From the NCBI GenBank assembly GCA_964453645.1, contig CAYVRJ010000002.1, forward strand, positions 1 through 64,000: 64,000 nt of DNA, read 5' to 3'. The DNA comes from CAYVRJ01 sp964453645 (GTDB lineage Bacteria; Bacillota; Clostridia; Christensenellales; JAWKQI01). Under the pieces are notes generated by a model. It did not search any database, was not told the DNA's origin, and worked only from the letters and a program-made list of their open reading frames with translations. The position numbers were made by a program, and so were the translations under genes. Positions 1-8,525 of this stretch are shown here, one piece after another (the stretch's first letter is position 1; the number at the start of each line of letters is the position of its first letter).

Positions 1-9
1 TTTTTGGGC

Positions 10-75
10 AAAGTTTCACTTACTTTATTCGAGTGAAACTTTAGATAGAAACCGGACAATATTTTGGTGTATAAT
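10..75. promoter_or_regulatory. Divergent GAAACTTT elements and promoter of the ankyrin gene
   Basis: A perfect 10-bp inverted repeat, AAAGTTTCAC (10-19) and GTGAAACTTT (33-42), is followed by a second GAAAC at 48 and a TATAAT -10 box at 70-75. The first rightward GAAAC (35) lies 35 nt before the -10 box, the spacing found at several other promoters in the first 13 kb. The leftward half (19 to 10) probably belongs to a divergent gene beyond the window edge. The -35 position is occupied by TAGAAA, a poor match to TTGACA, so the upstream motif may bind an activator or a different sigma factor. Confidence 0.55.
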
Positions 76-104
76 GGGAATATAGTTAGAAAGGTGGTTG
101 CCAA

Positions 105-782
105 ATGGAGAAAGAAAACTCGGAAACAAAAAAAACTCTGGTTCCACTGGAGAAACGTAGAGATGAGGCAAGGCAATACTTGCTCGAATATGGCATAAAA
201 GAATGTACCGAAAGTGAATTAGACAGTTTGATCGATGCCCCGCCCATTGCTTACCTAAGATTTATTATGAAAAATCTAACTGCTCCCGACTATCTGCCAA
301 AGCTTGCAGAATTGCTTAAAACATTTAAAAGCGTAGGCTATGATTATTATACGGAATATCTATCGGAAGATTTCGTTGACTATGAGGAATCACTTGTTTA
401 TGATGGCGAAAATGCAATTATGTGGGCGGCAAGTGGCGAGCTTAGTTACTATAAACTTAAGCTGTTAGAAGACCGCGAAAAGTTTATTGCAGATTATATC
501 AATGCAAAATCTCGTGACGGCAGTACTGCTTTGCACCATGCGGTAAAAAGCTATACATGGTATATCATAGAAACAATCGGATTATTAGACGTATGGGGAG
601 CAAATCTTAACGCACAAGACGACGAACTAATGACACCACTTCATTATGTAGCTCGTATGGCTTGGAGAAACGTTTTCGTTGAACTAACAGAAAGAGGAGC
701 TATAACCAATATTAAGGATAAATACGGAGAAACACAGGAAGATATAGCAGAAGATCAAAATGAAATGGATGCTTGGTGTTAA
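105..782 (+). CDS. Ankyrin-repeat protein
   Basis: A 225-residue soluble protein with no signal peptide or membrane segment. The C-terminal third carries two recognisable ankyrin units: DGSTALHHAV near residue 138, then a unit with NAQDDELMTPLHYVAR and GAITNIKDKYG. An earlier degenerate unit is visible around DGENAIMWAASGE. Ankyrin repeats bind other proteins, so a scaffold or interaction role is likely; no catalytic motif is visible. The first 60 residues are charged and unrecognised. The ATG follows a GGTGG site and the shared GAAACTTT promoter. The next gene begins 27 bp downstream and may be cotranscribed. The ankyrin assignment is firm; the function is unknown. Confidence 0.75.
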   Translation: MEKENSETKKTLVPLEKRRDEARQYLLEYGIKECTESELDSLIDAPPIAYLRFIMKNLTAPDYLPKLAELLKTFKSVGYDYYTEYLSEDFVDYEESLVYDGENAIMWAASGELSYYKLKLLEDREKFIADYINAKSRDGSTALHHAVKSYTWYIIETIGLLDVWGANLNAQDDELMTPLHYVARMAWRNVFVELTERGAITNIKDKYGETQEDIAEDQNEMDAWC

Positions 783-809
783 ATCGTTTTAATGATAAAG
801 GAGATAGCT

Positions 810-2024
810 ATGTTCATAGGTTCATTCTCCTGCTGGATACAAAACGGCACAGTAGAGCTGCCCGATATGTTTGCGGCTGATACTGTATCCTTTTCCTGTT
901 CATTCGGTACATACAATGAAAATAAACGCTTCATACTCTTTTTGAGTAAGGCAAACCAAACATCATTTAACCCATGGTTTGTACGCCAGATGGGGCGTTT
1001 TGGCGGCAAAGCTGTAATGCGGGGAGGCAAGCTTAAATTGCCCCGCAAAGCGGCAGGTTATTTTGTCGATGGTGGCAGGCTTGAGCTTATCGGTATGGGG
1101 GCAAGCTTTGTACTGCGCGAACCGAATGGCAAAATATTTTGGAACACCTTACCCGACGGGAAGATAACCCTTATTTCTGTTGGAAAAACAGCGTGTGAGC
1201 TTGCTTTCGGGTTTAGCGAACTCAACATACCTCTTGATCGCTCTTCGTTTCACTATGGTAATATGCCGGCATTATTTCGGCATCTGCTGTGCGGCTTTGA
1301 CACAGATATTACGTCCTTAGAAAGCTCCCCGAATATTCCCCGCCTTTCTCTTGGAGAAGCTCCAACCCCGAATCTGTCAAAGGAAATAGAAGAAAATCTA
1401 TGGGTAGCCTTGCGGCATACCGGGCTTTCACTTGTTTTTACAGACTTAACTGATGCCGAAAACTGCACAGCAGCAATCGGTATTCTAAAACTTGCCAAAG
1501 AGTGGGAAAAGCCAACTATTTTTATCGCCGCAGTTCCAACTGGGGCTGATGATGAAGTTGGGTATCAAAATGTGATGGAAACGCTCTCAAAAATTCATGA
1601 GATTTCTTTTCGGGGTTCGACCATAATCCTTTGGAAACAAAATCTCGATGACCAATCACTGCTCACCGACCTTACCTATTCTCTTAGTGGGATTCTGCTT
1701 CCGTTCACCCAATTTCGGCGGGCTGATTCCCGGCTTTTATCGGCACGGGATGTTTTGTTTAGCGGTGCTTGTATGGAGCTTTCGGTTCATACTTTTGAAA
1801 GAATTGATGGACTTTCAAAGTTAAAGGACGAGTTGCAAAATGCCACAAAGTATTTTGGCGATGCGTATATTGCCGCTTTTGGCGGTTACCACCTGTCACA
1901 CAATGAGCTTTTATCAATATTGCCTGATAGCAAAAAGATACTGCCCTTTTCCTTTTGCTACGGCAACTCACCGCAGTTTAAAGATGAGCTGGTACTCATA
2001 TCGTTTACGCCGTTCTTAATATAA
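810..2024 (+). CDS. MraZ-like / FtsZ-like fusion protein
   Basis: A 404-residue protein. Residues 1-104 resemble the two swapped-hairpin halves of MraZ: it opens MFIGSF, and a second half has GGKLKLPRKAAGYF then LELIGMGASFVLRE. From about 118 the pattern follows FtsZ: KITLISVGKTACEL where FtsZ has its first strand, LSLVFTDLTDAENCTAAIGI with KLAKEW at the position of the GTP-binding loop, and AAFGGYHLSHNEL with DELVLISF at the C-terminal domain (FtsZ: GGPDLTLHEV and DEVRVTVIA). The GGGTG[TS]G tubulin signature is absent, so GTP hydrolysis is doubtful. ATG 810 was chosen over 792 because AAGGAG lies just before it and MF.G is the usual MraZ start. The 3' end overlaps the convergent gene by 67 bp. 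The fold assignment is my inference from pattern, not a search. Confidence 0.6.
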   Translation: MFIGSFSCWIQNGTVELPDMFAADTVSFSCSFGTYNENKRFILFLSKANQTSFNPWFVRQMGRFGGKAVMRGGKLKLPRKAAGYFVDGGRLELIGMGASFVLREPNGKIFWNTLPDGKITLISVGKTACELAFGFSELNIPLDRSSFHYGNMPALFRHLLCGFDTDITSLESSPNIPRLSLGEAPTPNLSKEIEENLWVALRHTGLSLVFTDLTDAENCTAAIGILKLAKEWEKPTIFIAAVPTGADDEVGYQNVMETLSKIHEISFRGSTIILWKQNLDDQSLLTDLTYSLSGILLPFTQFRRADSRLLSARDVLFSGACMELSVHTFERIDGLSKLKDELQNATKYFGDAYIAAFGGYHLSHNELLSILPDSKKILPFSFCYGNSPQFKDELVLISFTPFLI

Positions 2025-4333
2025 CCCGGGCGAATGAGAGCGGCAGCTTCTTCTCTAAGCAGGCGAAAGGAACTCTCTGCCAAGCGGCAGTATAGCGGCT
2101 GATCCTCCATAATCTCATTTCCATGGCACCGAAGGCGAGAATACCGCCTTAACGCCCAAAGCTGCTTTTTTTCGTTTTTACCACCCAAAAATTTAAGCAG
2201 CAAACCTATGTCATCCATCAGGTAGATAGCATCTTCCTGTGTAATAAAACCTTTGTAGGAATTTGCTATTTCATATAGTAGTTTGTTCATCGCCGAATCT
2301 CCCCGGGATTTGCGTGCCAATTCAAAAATACGGTCACGGAGCTTACCTTTGAAATCCTGGTCTTTTTCACTCTTCAACAGTTGACCCAGAAGCTTGCAGT
2401 TCTGAATCCCTTCAATTGCCGTTAAGCGTGTGTATTCATCAGAATATTTTATAGCCAGCTCATACAAGACATTTTCATCCGAAATTCTGCCTATTGCCGC
2501 TACCCGAACTTGGCTTTCCTTACTCTCTTTTGCAATTTTTTCAAGGAGTGCCAGGTCGTTGATATAATCTACGCTACACACCGAAACACCAACCTTAAAG
2601 CTTTTCATTGCGATATTAAACAACTCATTTTGATCGGTTATCCGCTCCAAAAGGGTTTCAATAAAATGCGAATGTCTTAAACAGAGCGCAAGGCAAACAA
2701 GCATCGTTTGATCTTTAATCCGGGAAACTGCTTTTTTAGTCCTTCTATAGTTTTCCGAAATAACGGCCAGCACAAAATCATCCGAAATTTTCTCAAGAGC
2801 TAACTCTGCACAAGCTTCGTTATCGTCACAAATGGCTATGTTATAAAGTGTGCAAATGTTTTTTGGAGGGATTCGTTCCACTACTGCGGGGATGATGTCT
2901 TGTGTGTTAAACTCTTTCATTGGAAATAAATTCACAAAAGCACTCTCAAGCTTTTCCCATTTATAAGAACGAAGCTTCTCCCATAGCACTTTCTTAAAAT
3001 CGCTATGATACAACATGCCGATTGCTTCAGGTGGCATGAGCTGCTCGAAAAAATTAACTTCTGTATATTGCGAGTTATCAGATATATAATGCTCGCCGGG
3101 GCCAATAAATCCTCCACCGGCAGCAAAAAACCGCATTGTCCCCGGTCTGCCTGGCGAAACGCTGTCTAAATAGTCAATTACTATCGGAACCTTAACTGCA
3201 TTTTGACGATACATCCATTGTAGAGTTCGCTGTCTTTTCCACGAATAGGGCGAATAGATAACATTTTCCACTGCAAGCGTAAGCGGCTTTGTATCTATGG
3301 TTACGTTTGCCGTATAGCGGTGTTCGTCCTCAAATAGCACCTCATCAATGCGCCGCACAAAAATTAGATCAAATAAAAGGCTTAGTAAATGTATTTCCAT
3401 TTCTTCGCCGTAGGCCGACATAAACGATTTTCGTTTTTTAATATAAGCGGCTTCCCATAGGACGGTGGTTTTGTGGTTGTTTAGAATGATGTGGAGCAAT
3501 AGTTCTTCTCTATCTTCTTTACTAATTCGGTTGCCCGAAAACTTTACTTCCGTAAGGCTTTTTAAGGGCAGTAGTTCGGAAACACAGTTGACATAATTTT
3601 CGGTAAAATGCAAAACACGAAGGTCGTGCATATTTTTCAGCGGTACTAAATTTGTAATACTATTTCTGTCTAAATATAGCTCTTTTATGGCAGGAAGCTC
3701 TTTTATAAAGTCAATGTCGCCAATGCCGCACCCTATCGCTGTCAAAGTTTCAAGACTTTTAAGCACACTCAATTGGCGAGTGCTTCTGATGGGATTACCG
3801 CTTATATCCAAGTGCCGAATCTGCGGCATAGCTTCAAGAAAGCTTATATCACGAAGCCCGCAATTTTTTATAGTGAGCTCTAATAGCCCACAAAAAGGAC
3901 GAAGCTCATCCGCTGTGAGCTTTGGTTCGTTTTCGATGGTAATACTCTGTATTTCTGCTGCCGAGTGCTCGTTTATACTGTCACTTTGTATCTGAAGTGA
4001 AGCTTTTAAGCCGGGCGAATGGATAGGAAAGTATTTCAGTTTGGTTATCGCAAAGAACTCATCACAATCACGCAGTGATATTTCATCATCGGGTTTTAGG
4101 TCGTACTGCTCCATAAGAACATGCGGTATCTTGAATTTGCCGGAAAAAGAACAGTTTACTGCTTTGTGAGAGCCGCTTGATGGTATTTGCAGATATACGC
4201 ATAAGGTTTCCTCGGCGGTAAAGTAAAGGGTTTTTATTTTTCTGCTACCGCGTAACGTCAAAAAGAATATTGGAACAGCAAATCTGCCTTTGTTATCTAA
4301 ACGGCATACATAAACATTAGTACCGTAAAACAT
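1958..4333 (-). CDS. MraZ-like N-terminal domain, leucine-rich repeats, helical repeats
   Basis: A 791-residue protein. Residues 1-98 look like MraZ: MFYGTN start, then LDNKGRFAVP (MraZ hallmark D.KGR..IP) and the second half FSGKFKIPHVLMEQYDL. Residues 150-272 hold about five leucine-rich repeats, for example LDISGNPIRS and LYLDRNSITNLVPL. A central region (280-480) is unrecognised. From about 500 to 690 are HEAT-like helical repeats with the pattern RISDENVLYELAIKYSDEYTR, also found in the gene at 5101. No catalytic site is visible, so a DNA-binding or scaffold role is plausible. ATG 4333 is preferred over 4348 because GGGAGGG precedes it and MF.G matches the neighbour at 810. It has its own GAAACTTT promoter on the minus strand. 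Confidence 0.7.
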   Translation of the reverse strand: MFYGTNVYVCRLDNKGRFAVPIFFLTLRGSRKIKTLYFTAEETLCVYLQIPSSGSHKAVNCSFSGKFKIPHVLMEQYDLKPDDEISLRDCDEFFAITKLKYFPIHSPGLKASLQIQSDSINEHSAAEIQSITIENEPKLTADELRPFCGLLELTIKNCGLRDISFLEAMPQIRHLDISGNPIRSTRQLSVLKSLETLTAIGCGIGDIDFIKELPAIKELYLDRNSITNLVPLKNMHDLRVLHFTENYVNCVSELLPLKSLTEVKFSGNRISKEDREELLLHIILNNHKTTVLWEAAYIKKRKSFMSAYGEEMEIHLLSLLFDLIFVRRIDEVLFEDEHRYTANVTIDTKPLTLAVENVIYSPYSWKRQRTLQWMYRQNAVKVPIVIDYLDSVSPGRPGTMRFFAAGGGFIGPGEHYISDNSQYTEVNFFEQLMPPEAIGMLYHSDFKKVLWEKLRSYKWEKLESAFVNLFPMKEFNTQDIIPAVVERIPPKNICTLYNIAICDDNEACAELALEKISDDFVLAVISENYRRTKKAVSRIKDQTMLVCLALCLRHSHFIETLLERITDQNELFNIAMKSFKVGVSVCSVDYINDLALLEKIAKESKESQVRVAAIGRISDENVLYELAIKYSDEYTRLTAIEGIQNCKLLGQLLKSEKDQDFKGKLRDRIFELARKSRGDSAMNKLLYEIANSYKGFITQEDAIYLMDDIGLLLKFLGGKNEKKQLWALRRYSRLRCHGNEIMEDQPLYCRLAESSFRLLREEAAALIRPGYIKNGVNDMSTSSSLNCGELP

Positions 4334-4358
4334 ACAAATCCCTCCCATCTTTGTAACC

Positions 4359-4400
4359 AGTATAAACTACTATGAGGACACTATTTCCAACAAAAGTTTC
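4359..4400 (-). promoter_or_regulatory. GAAACTTT-type promoter of the MraZ/LRR gene
   Basis: Read on the minus strand, GAAACTTT (4400-4393) is followed 13 nt later by GAAAT and then by TATACT (4364-4359), whose start lies 36 nt after the first GAAAC. The arrangement matches those before the genes at 105, 5954 and 12067. Confidence 0.55.
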
Positions 4401-4463
4401 ACAGTTTTTTGGTGTATGAAACTTTGCTGATAAACTTTGCTTGCCTAGCAAGGAGGGTTTACC

Positions 4464-4690
4464 ATGCGAGCGAAACTAAAGATTCATCCATTACCTGAGG
4501 GGTAAATGTATATGCACTTTGACAGGGGGCTTAGACTTAGAAAATCTGAGCCGGAGCCTATCCCCAAATTTATAACGATCGATTCCTGTTCGCAAGAACG
4601 GCTTATATGGATTTGTTGACAGCTATGGCAAAGAAGTTGTTCCGTGTATTTATAAAGTATTTCAATTTTTCGGCACAAAATGAGCTTGGT
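4464..4690 (+). pseudogene. Decayed WG-repeat protein remnant
   Basis: An ATG at 4464 after AAGGAGGG opens a frame that stops after 13 codons. Further on, in another frame, 4599-4676 encodes NGLYGFVDSYGKEVVPCIYK followed by VFQFFGTK and a stop. This has the WG (KWG) repeat pattern: GLYGFVD, then G.EV.P.IY. Shifts and stops break the frame on both sides, so this is a relic. A GAAACTTTGC element stands upstream (4418-4427) but has no -10 box at the usual distance. The two ends are uncertain. Confidence 0.55.
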
Positions 4691-4935
4691 TTGGGGGGGA
4701 AAATCACCTATACGGATATGTGAATAGTTTGAGTGATTGCCGGTTATAAAAAGCATAGTAAATGGCTTTTCATCAAGCCCATCAAGAATTTGTGCTTCTT
4801 TTGGTGTATCCTCCCAAATACCAAAATCGCCGCAAATGATGACATAATCCTGTTTTGTCAGACGCTTCTGCTCTGTAAAATAGTCGTATTAAAGCGTCTA
4901 ATAACCCCATCAGTATCGCCTGTAATATAAATCAT
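4685..4935 (-). pseudogene. Truncated, frameshifted calcineurin-like metallophosphoesterase
   Basis: The minus-strand ATG at 4935, preceded by GAGGTG, begins MIYITGDTDGVIRRFNT and then hits a stop. After a frame change near 4890 it resumes FTEQKRLTKQDYVIICGDFG and continues to KPFTMLFITGNHSNY. This is the pattern of a common clostridial metallophosphoesterase (motifs GDTHG, GDFG, GNH). The motif I His is Asp here, the frame is broken, and the homology ends near 4690, where the WG-repeat relic of the opposite strand begins. It is about 80 codons of what would normally be over 200. Confidence 0.65.
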
Positions 4936-4960
4936 AAGAGCACCTCGTTTCGTTTTTTTC

Positions 4961-5002
4961 AGTATAACAAAGGCACATCTTTGGGTTTTTCGGTAAAGTT
5001 TC
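4961..5002 (-). promoter_or_regulatory. GAAACTTT-type promoter of the phosphoesterase relic
   Basis: On the minus strand GAAACTTT (5002-4995) is followed by TATACT (4966-4961). The start-to-start distance is 36 nt, as at other promoters of this island. A purine-rich CGAAAAAC stands where the second GAAAC usually is. It directs transcription into the decayed metallophosphoesterase, so the element has outlived its gene. Confidence 0.5.
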
Positions 5003-5022
5003 AAAGTATCAGCAAATTTGCA

Positions 5023-5050
5023 TTGAGGCTACTTTGAAAAGTGATATAAT
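5023..5050 (+). promoter_or_regulatory. Predicted sigma-A promoter of the helical-repeat gene
   Basis: TTGAGG (5023-5028), a 16-nt spacer and TATAAT (5045-5050) precede the gene at 5101. The spacer holds CTTTGAAAAG, a loose echo of the GAAACTTT motif. Confidence 0.45.
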
Positions 5051-5100
5051 AAACATAAATAAATAGGATTTCAAGAGAGATTAGCAGCCAGAAAGGATGG

Positions 5101-5868
5101 ATGAGTATGGGATTATTTATGCCGGCGTGGTTGAGCAAAAATGAAGACAAAGCGTTGCTTGCGATAAGTAAAATGACTGATGATGCAAAATTGGCACAAG
5201 CCGCAAAAGAAGCGGTAAGTTGGCAGGTAAGCAAAGCTGCTATGGAAAAAATATGTAACCAAAAATTAATTGCAGATGTTGTAAAGCATGCTAAAAACAA
5301 ATGGAGTATATTAGGTGTCCACGAGAGAGATAAGGCGCTAAATATGCTTGCCATTGCTACATCAAATATGCTAAATAGGCTTCCCTATGAGCTCCCTATA
5401 TTTGAAGAAAAATATGATGTTCGTATGGATGCAATAAACAGGATACACGATCAGGCGGTGCTTTGTGATATTGCGTCGGATAAAGAGTTGCAATTGTATA
5501 TTCGATTGGCGGCAGCTGCAAAATTAGAAGATGAATATATCGTCCAGGATGTTTATGCCGATGCAGCAAGGCATGGTTGGGATACGGGAGTGAAATTTTT
5601 TGATAAAATAACCCGGCAAGATATATTGGCAGATATAGCACGAAATGCAAAAGACCCTTTGGTACGCCTTGAAATGGCGAAAAGGTTGGAAGATGAAAAC
5701 ATAGCGCAAGAGGTGTATGCCGACATTGCATTACATGCGTCCAAGTTGAACCGCTTGAGTGCAATAGAAAGATTAACAAACAAAGCTGTACTTCTTGAAA
5801 TTTCAAAAAATACGAAGGATGAGTATCTTTGCGATAAAGCCTATGAAAGGTTGAACACACTGATATAG
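5101..5868 (+). CDS. HEAT-like helical-repeat protein
   Basis: A 255-residue soluble protein made almost wholly of short helical repeats of about 25-30 residues, of the form VRMDAINRIHDQAVLCDIAS, LVRLEMAKRLEDENIAQEVY and LSAIERLTNKAVLLEISK. The same repeat fills the C-terminal part of the MraZ/LRR protein at 1958-4333, which suggests duplication and separation of one module inside this island. Such solenoids usually bind proteins; there is no enzyme motif. The ATG at 5101 is taken, but ATG 5107 fits the AAAGGAT ribosome site about as well. No partner can be named. Confidence 0.65.
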   Translation: MSMGLFMPAWLSKNEDKALLAISKMTDDAKLAQAAKEAVSWQVSKAAMEKICNQKLIADVVKHAKNKWSILGVHERDKALNMLAIATSNMLNRLPYELPIFEEKYDVRMDAINRIHDQAVLCDIASDKELQLYIRLAAAAKLEDEYIVQDVYADAARHGWDTGVKFFDKITRQDILADIARNAKDPLVRLEMAKRLEDENIAQEVYADIALHASKLNRLSAIERLTNKAVLLEISKNTKDEYLCDKAYERLNTLI

Positions 5869-5892
5869 GGCAGCAGAATAAATATCCAATAT

Positions 5893-5933
5893 GAAACTTT
5901 GCCTGGAAACGCTTCATGTTTTTTAGATATACT
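5893..5933 (+). promoter_or_regulatory. GAAACTTT-type promoter of the HTH-kinase-kinase operon
   Basis: GAAACTTT (5893-5900), a second GAAAC at 5906 and TATACT at 5928-5933. Spacings are 13 and 35 nt, the same as before the gene at 105. A GGGGGG ribosome site and the ATG at 5954 follow. Confidence 0.6.
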
Positions 5934-5953
5934 TATTTTAGGGGGGAGAGACC

Positions 5954-7111
5954 ATGATAAACGAAAAAACCGAAATGATCCTTGCGGACGATATAGAGCA
6001 TATCAAAGAACAGGTTTCCTCCATTAAGGCTTATGATTTTGCAAGGGACATTAGAGAGCGCATGGATTCATTAGGACTTTTAAATAGAGGTTTGGCCGAC
6101 CGTGCCAACGTTTCGCATACCATGGTTAAAAAATGGCTTAGCGGTGCAAAACCCTGCGGCAAGGAGAGCTTTAAAAAGCTTGGCATGGCTCTTGCTATGA
6201 ATGAAGAAGAGCTCAATCTATTTTTATGCGCCAACTGCTACCCAAAGCTGTATGCCAAAAACCCTAAGGATTTGGTTTGCCGATTTGTGCTTAGGGCTTT
6301 TGCCGGAAGCAAGGAAATTCTTGCCCATTATTACAATTACTTAAAAGAATACGGCCTTGAAAATTACGACTTAGGAGCAACGCCTGGGGAAATCCGCTCC
6401 ACAATTTTAAGCAGAGATTTTGCGGATGTTAAAACAGCGGGGGCATTAAGAGTGTTGCTTTCGCAATATGAAAAGTATTTCCGAGCTATTGACAAAGGAT
6501 ATATCCCAAACAGTGAGCTCGTTTCGTTTATTATGCTTTACATCGGCAATGATACAATTCATAATTTATACATTGCCGGCAAGCTGCCGGTTACGATTAA
6601 AAATCTGCTTTTCCCGTTGCTTGCGGATAAGGAGATTGCCGTGAAAGGACTTCGGGCGAAGCTCATCGTTTTTGGGCTTTATGAGAATATGACCGAGGAC
6701 GAAATTGATGTTATGCTTGAAATAGCAAGACTCCATCCATTATCGGAGCCGCTAACACGTATTGACCATGTGCTTTTAACGGCGTTGCGCTGTGCCCATG
6801 AACGCTACCCATACTACGAACAAAAAACAGCTGAAAAAGTATTGATGGGGCTTGCAGAAAACGACCCCTTGTATCCGATTTATAAGAAGAAAAAGGATTT
6901 GGCGCAAACTTGCGTGCATTACTATGAAGCAAACGACAACATAAGCGAGCCGCAGCTTTTATTTGAAAAAACTTACACCGACTATAACGACAGCGGCATA
7001 ATTGATTATATACCCGACATTTTTTCTATTTTGGTTCGTGACGATGTTCTTTCCGAGAAAGAAATAAGTGTATATACGGCGCTTATGAAAGTGTATAAAG
7101 ATGGAGAGTGA
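5954..7111 (+). CDS. XRE-type helix-turn-helix protein with large C-terminal domain
   Basis: A 385-residue protein. Residues 25-90 form a Cro/CI-type HTH: RDIRERMDSLGLLNRGLADR then ANVSHTMVKKWLSGAKP and a helix with LGMALAMNEEELNLFL. The remaining 290 residues are helical and unrecognised. It is the first gene of an operon whose next member starts within 5 bp of its stop and encodes an FHA-domain kinase. By position it could be the transcription factor or phosphorylation target of the two kinases. It is a candidate regulator for the GAAACTTT promoters, although nothing in the sequence proves this. Confidence 0.7.
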   Translation: MINEKTEMILADDIEHIKEQVSSIKAYDFARDIRERMDSLGLLNRGLADRANVSHTMVKKWLSGAKPCGKESFKKLGMALAMNEEELNLFLCANCYPKLYAKNPKDLVCRFVLRAFAGSKEILAHYYNYLKEYGLENYDLGATPGEIRSTILSRDFADVKTAGALRVLLSQYEKYFRAIDKGYIPNSELVSFIMLYIGNDTIHNLYIAGKLPVTIKNLLFPLLADKEIAVKGLRAKLIVFGLYENMTEDEIDVMLEIARLHPLSEPLTRIDHVLLTALRCAHERYPYYEQKTAEKVLMGLAENDPLYPIYKKKKDLAQTCVHYYEANDNISEPQLLFEKTYTDYNDSGIIDYIPDIFSILVRDDVLSEKEISVYTALMKVYKDGE

Positions 7112-7115
7112 TAAA

Positions 7116-8525
7116 ATGTCTGTGACACTTACAGTAACCAAAGGCTCCCTTTTAGGCAAAAAATATGTGTACGATGAAAAAACACGTCTATTTATTGGCC
7201 GCCAAGGGGATTGTGGCATCATTATGCCCGAAAGCACCGTATCCCGTTATCACTGTGTCCTTGAAATCACGCCACCTGAGGTGAAGTTACAGGACTTTGG
7301 CAGCCTGAACGGTACTTTTATAAACGACGAAAAAATCGGGCAGCGCGAAGCGGACAACGCTGTAGAAGAAAAGGATATTGTTCATACCGAGTATCGTCTT
7401 AGTGATGGTGACACATTAGGTCTTGGCCGGGGCTGCGAATTAACCTTGCGTATCACAGAATCTACTCAGGACGAACAGCACAGTAAAACCGAGAGAACGC
7501 AAAAAAAATGTATAGACTGCGGCAAGGATTTTTATCCGGGGTCGGATGATAACGCCCTATGCCCGGAATGCTTTGACCGCTATGCAAAGCAAATGGACAA
7601 TGAGTTGCGTGGTCTGATTGGCTCTGTGAAAACAGAGAAGCAGGAGCATAGAGAAATAAAGGCTTCCCCTATCGCCGGATTTGAGATGGTGTCGCGCTTA
7701 GGCACTGGCGGCATGGGTGAGGTTTGGCGGGTACGAGAACTATCGAGTGGTAAGCTTTATGCATTAAAGATGATATCGCCGCAGGTGAAAACAAGCGACA
7801 CGATGAAAGAGCAGTTTTTGCGTGAAGCGGAAATAGCGGTATCATTAAATCATAAAAATGTTGTCGCGACCCACAAAACCGGTAGTGCCGATGGTTGCTT
7901 TTATATCCTTATGGATTTGTACGAGGGTGGCAGTGTGGATTCTTTTATGGGACGAATGGGCGGTAAGCTTTCGCTTGTCACCTCTACCTACATTATTTTG
8001 CAGGTGCTTTCGGGGCTTGACTACGTTCATAAACTCAGTGTAGTGCATCGGGATATCAAGCCGGGCAATATATTTTTGTCTGACAATTCTGGGACCCCAA
8101 CAGCTCAAATTGCCGACTTTGGCATGACAAAGGCCTTTGACACCGCCGGACTCTCGAGAATTACGAAAACCGGCACCTACAGAGGCACGTCCATGTTTAT
8201 GTCACGGGCGCAAGCCACGAATTTTAAGTATGCAAAGCCAGAGGTGGACATTTGGGCGGCGGCGGCCACCTACTACAATATGCTTACCGGTGCATTTGTC
8301 AAAAACTTCTCTCATGGCAGAAATCCATGGTATGTGATTACAACCCAAAACCCTGTTCCGATATTAGAGCGTGATGACAGTATTCCTCCGGAGCTTGCCG
8401 CTGTGATTGACAGAGCACTTATTGAACAACCCACAATGGCTTATCACTCTGCTTTGGAGCTTCGGTCTGATATTGTAGCGGCATTGCCTGCTGATGTGAA
8501 AGAAGCAGTAAAAGAGGTGTTGTGA
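7116..8525 (+). CDS. FHA - zinc ribbon - Ser/Thr protein kinase
   Basis: A 469-residue soluble kinase. An FHA domain (about 22-110) has FIGRQGDCGI, STVSRYHCVLEI and FGSLNGTFIN, the phosphothreonine-binding pattern. A zinc ribbon uses C132, C135, C149 and C152. The kinase (188-450) has the glycine loop GTGGMGEV, Lys218 in YALKM, HRDIKPGN (311-318) and DFG (334-336), so it should be active. There is no membrane segment, unlike PASTA kinases. ATG 7116 is preferred over 7101 because GGAG lies 9 nt before it. The stop overlaps the start of the next kinase gene by one base, so translation is probably coupled. Confidence 0.85.
   Translation: MSVTLTVTKGSLLGKKYVYDEKTRLFIGRQGDCGIIMPESTVSRYHCVLEITPPEVKLQDFGSLNGTFINDEKIGQREADNAVEEKDIVHTEYRLSDGDTLGLGRGCELTLRITESTQDEQHSKTERTQKKCIDCGKDFYPGSDDNALCPECFDRYAKQMDNELRGLIGSVKTEKQEHREIKASPIAGFEMVSRLGTGGMGEVWRVRELSSGKLYALKMISPQVKTSDTMKEQFLREAEIAVSLNHKNVVATHKTGSADGCFYILMDLYEGGSVDSFMGRMGGKLSLVTSTYIILQVLSGLDYVHKLSVVHRDIKPGNIFLSDNSGTPTAQIADFGMTKAFDTAGLSRITKTGTYRGTSMFMSRAQATNFKYAKPEVDIWAAAATYYNMLTGAFVKNFSHGRNPWYVITTQNPVPILERDDSIPPELAAVIDRALIEQPTMAYHSALELRSDIVAALPADVKEAVKEVL

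Noticed and set aside
810..2024. ISVGKTACEL in the FtsZ-like protein read as a P-loop
   Set aside because: It lacks the GxxxxGK[ST] spacing and falls at the first strand of the FtsZ-like fold.
4484..4756. 90-codon minus-strand open frame starting LFITGNHSNY
   Set aside because: Only its first residues belong to the phosphoesterase relic; the rest is antisense of the WG-repeat relic.
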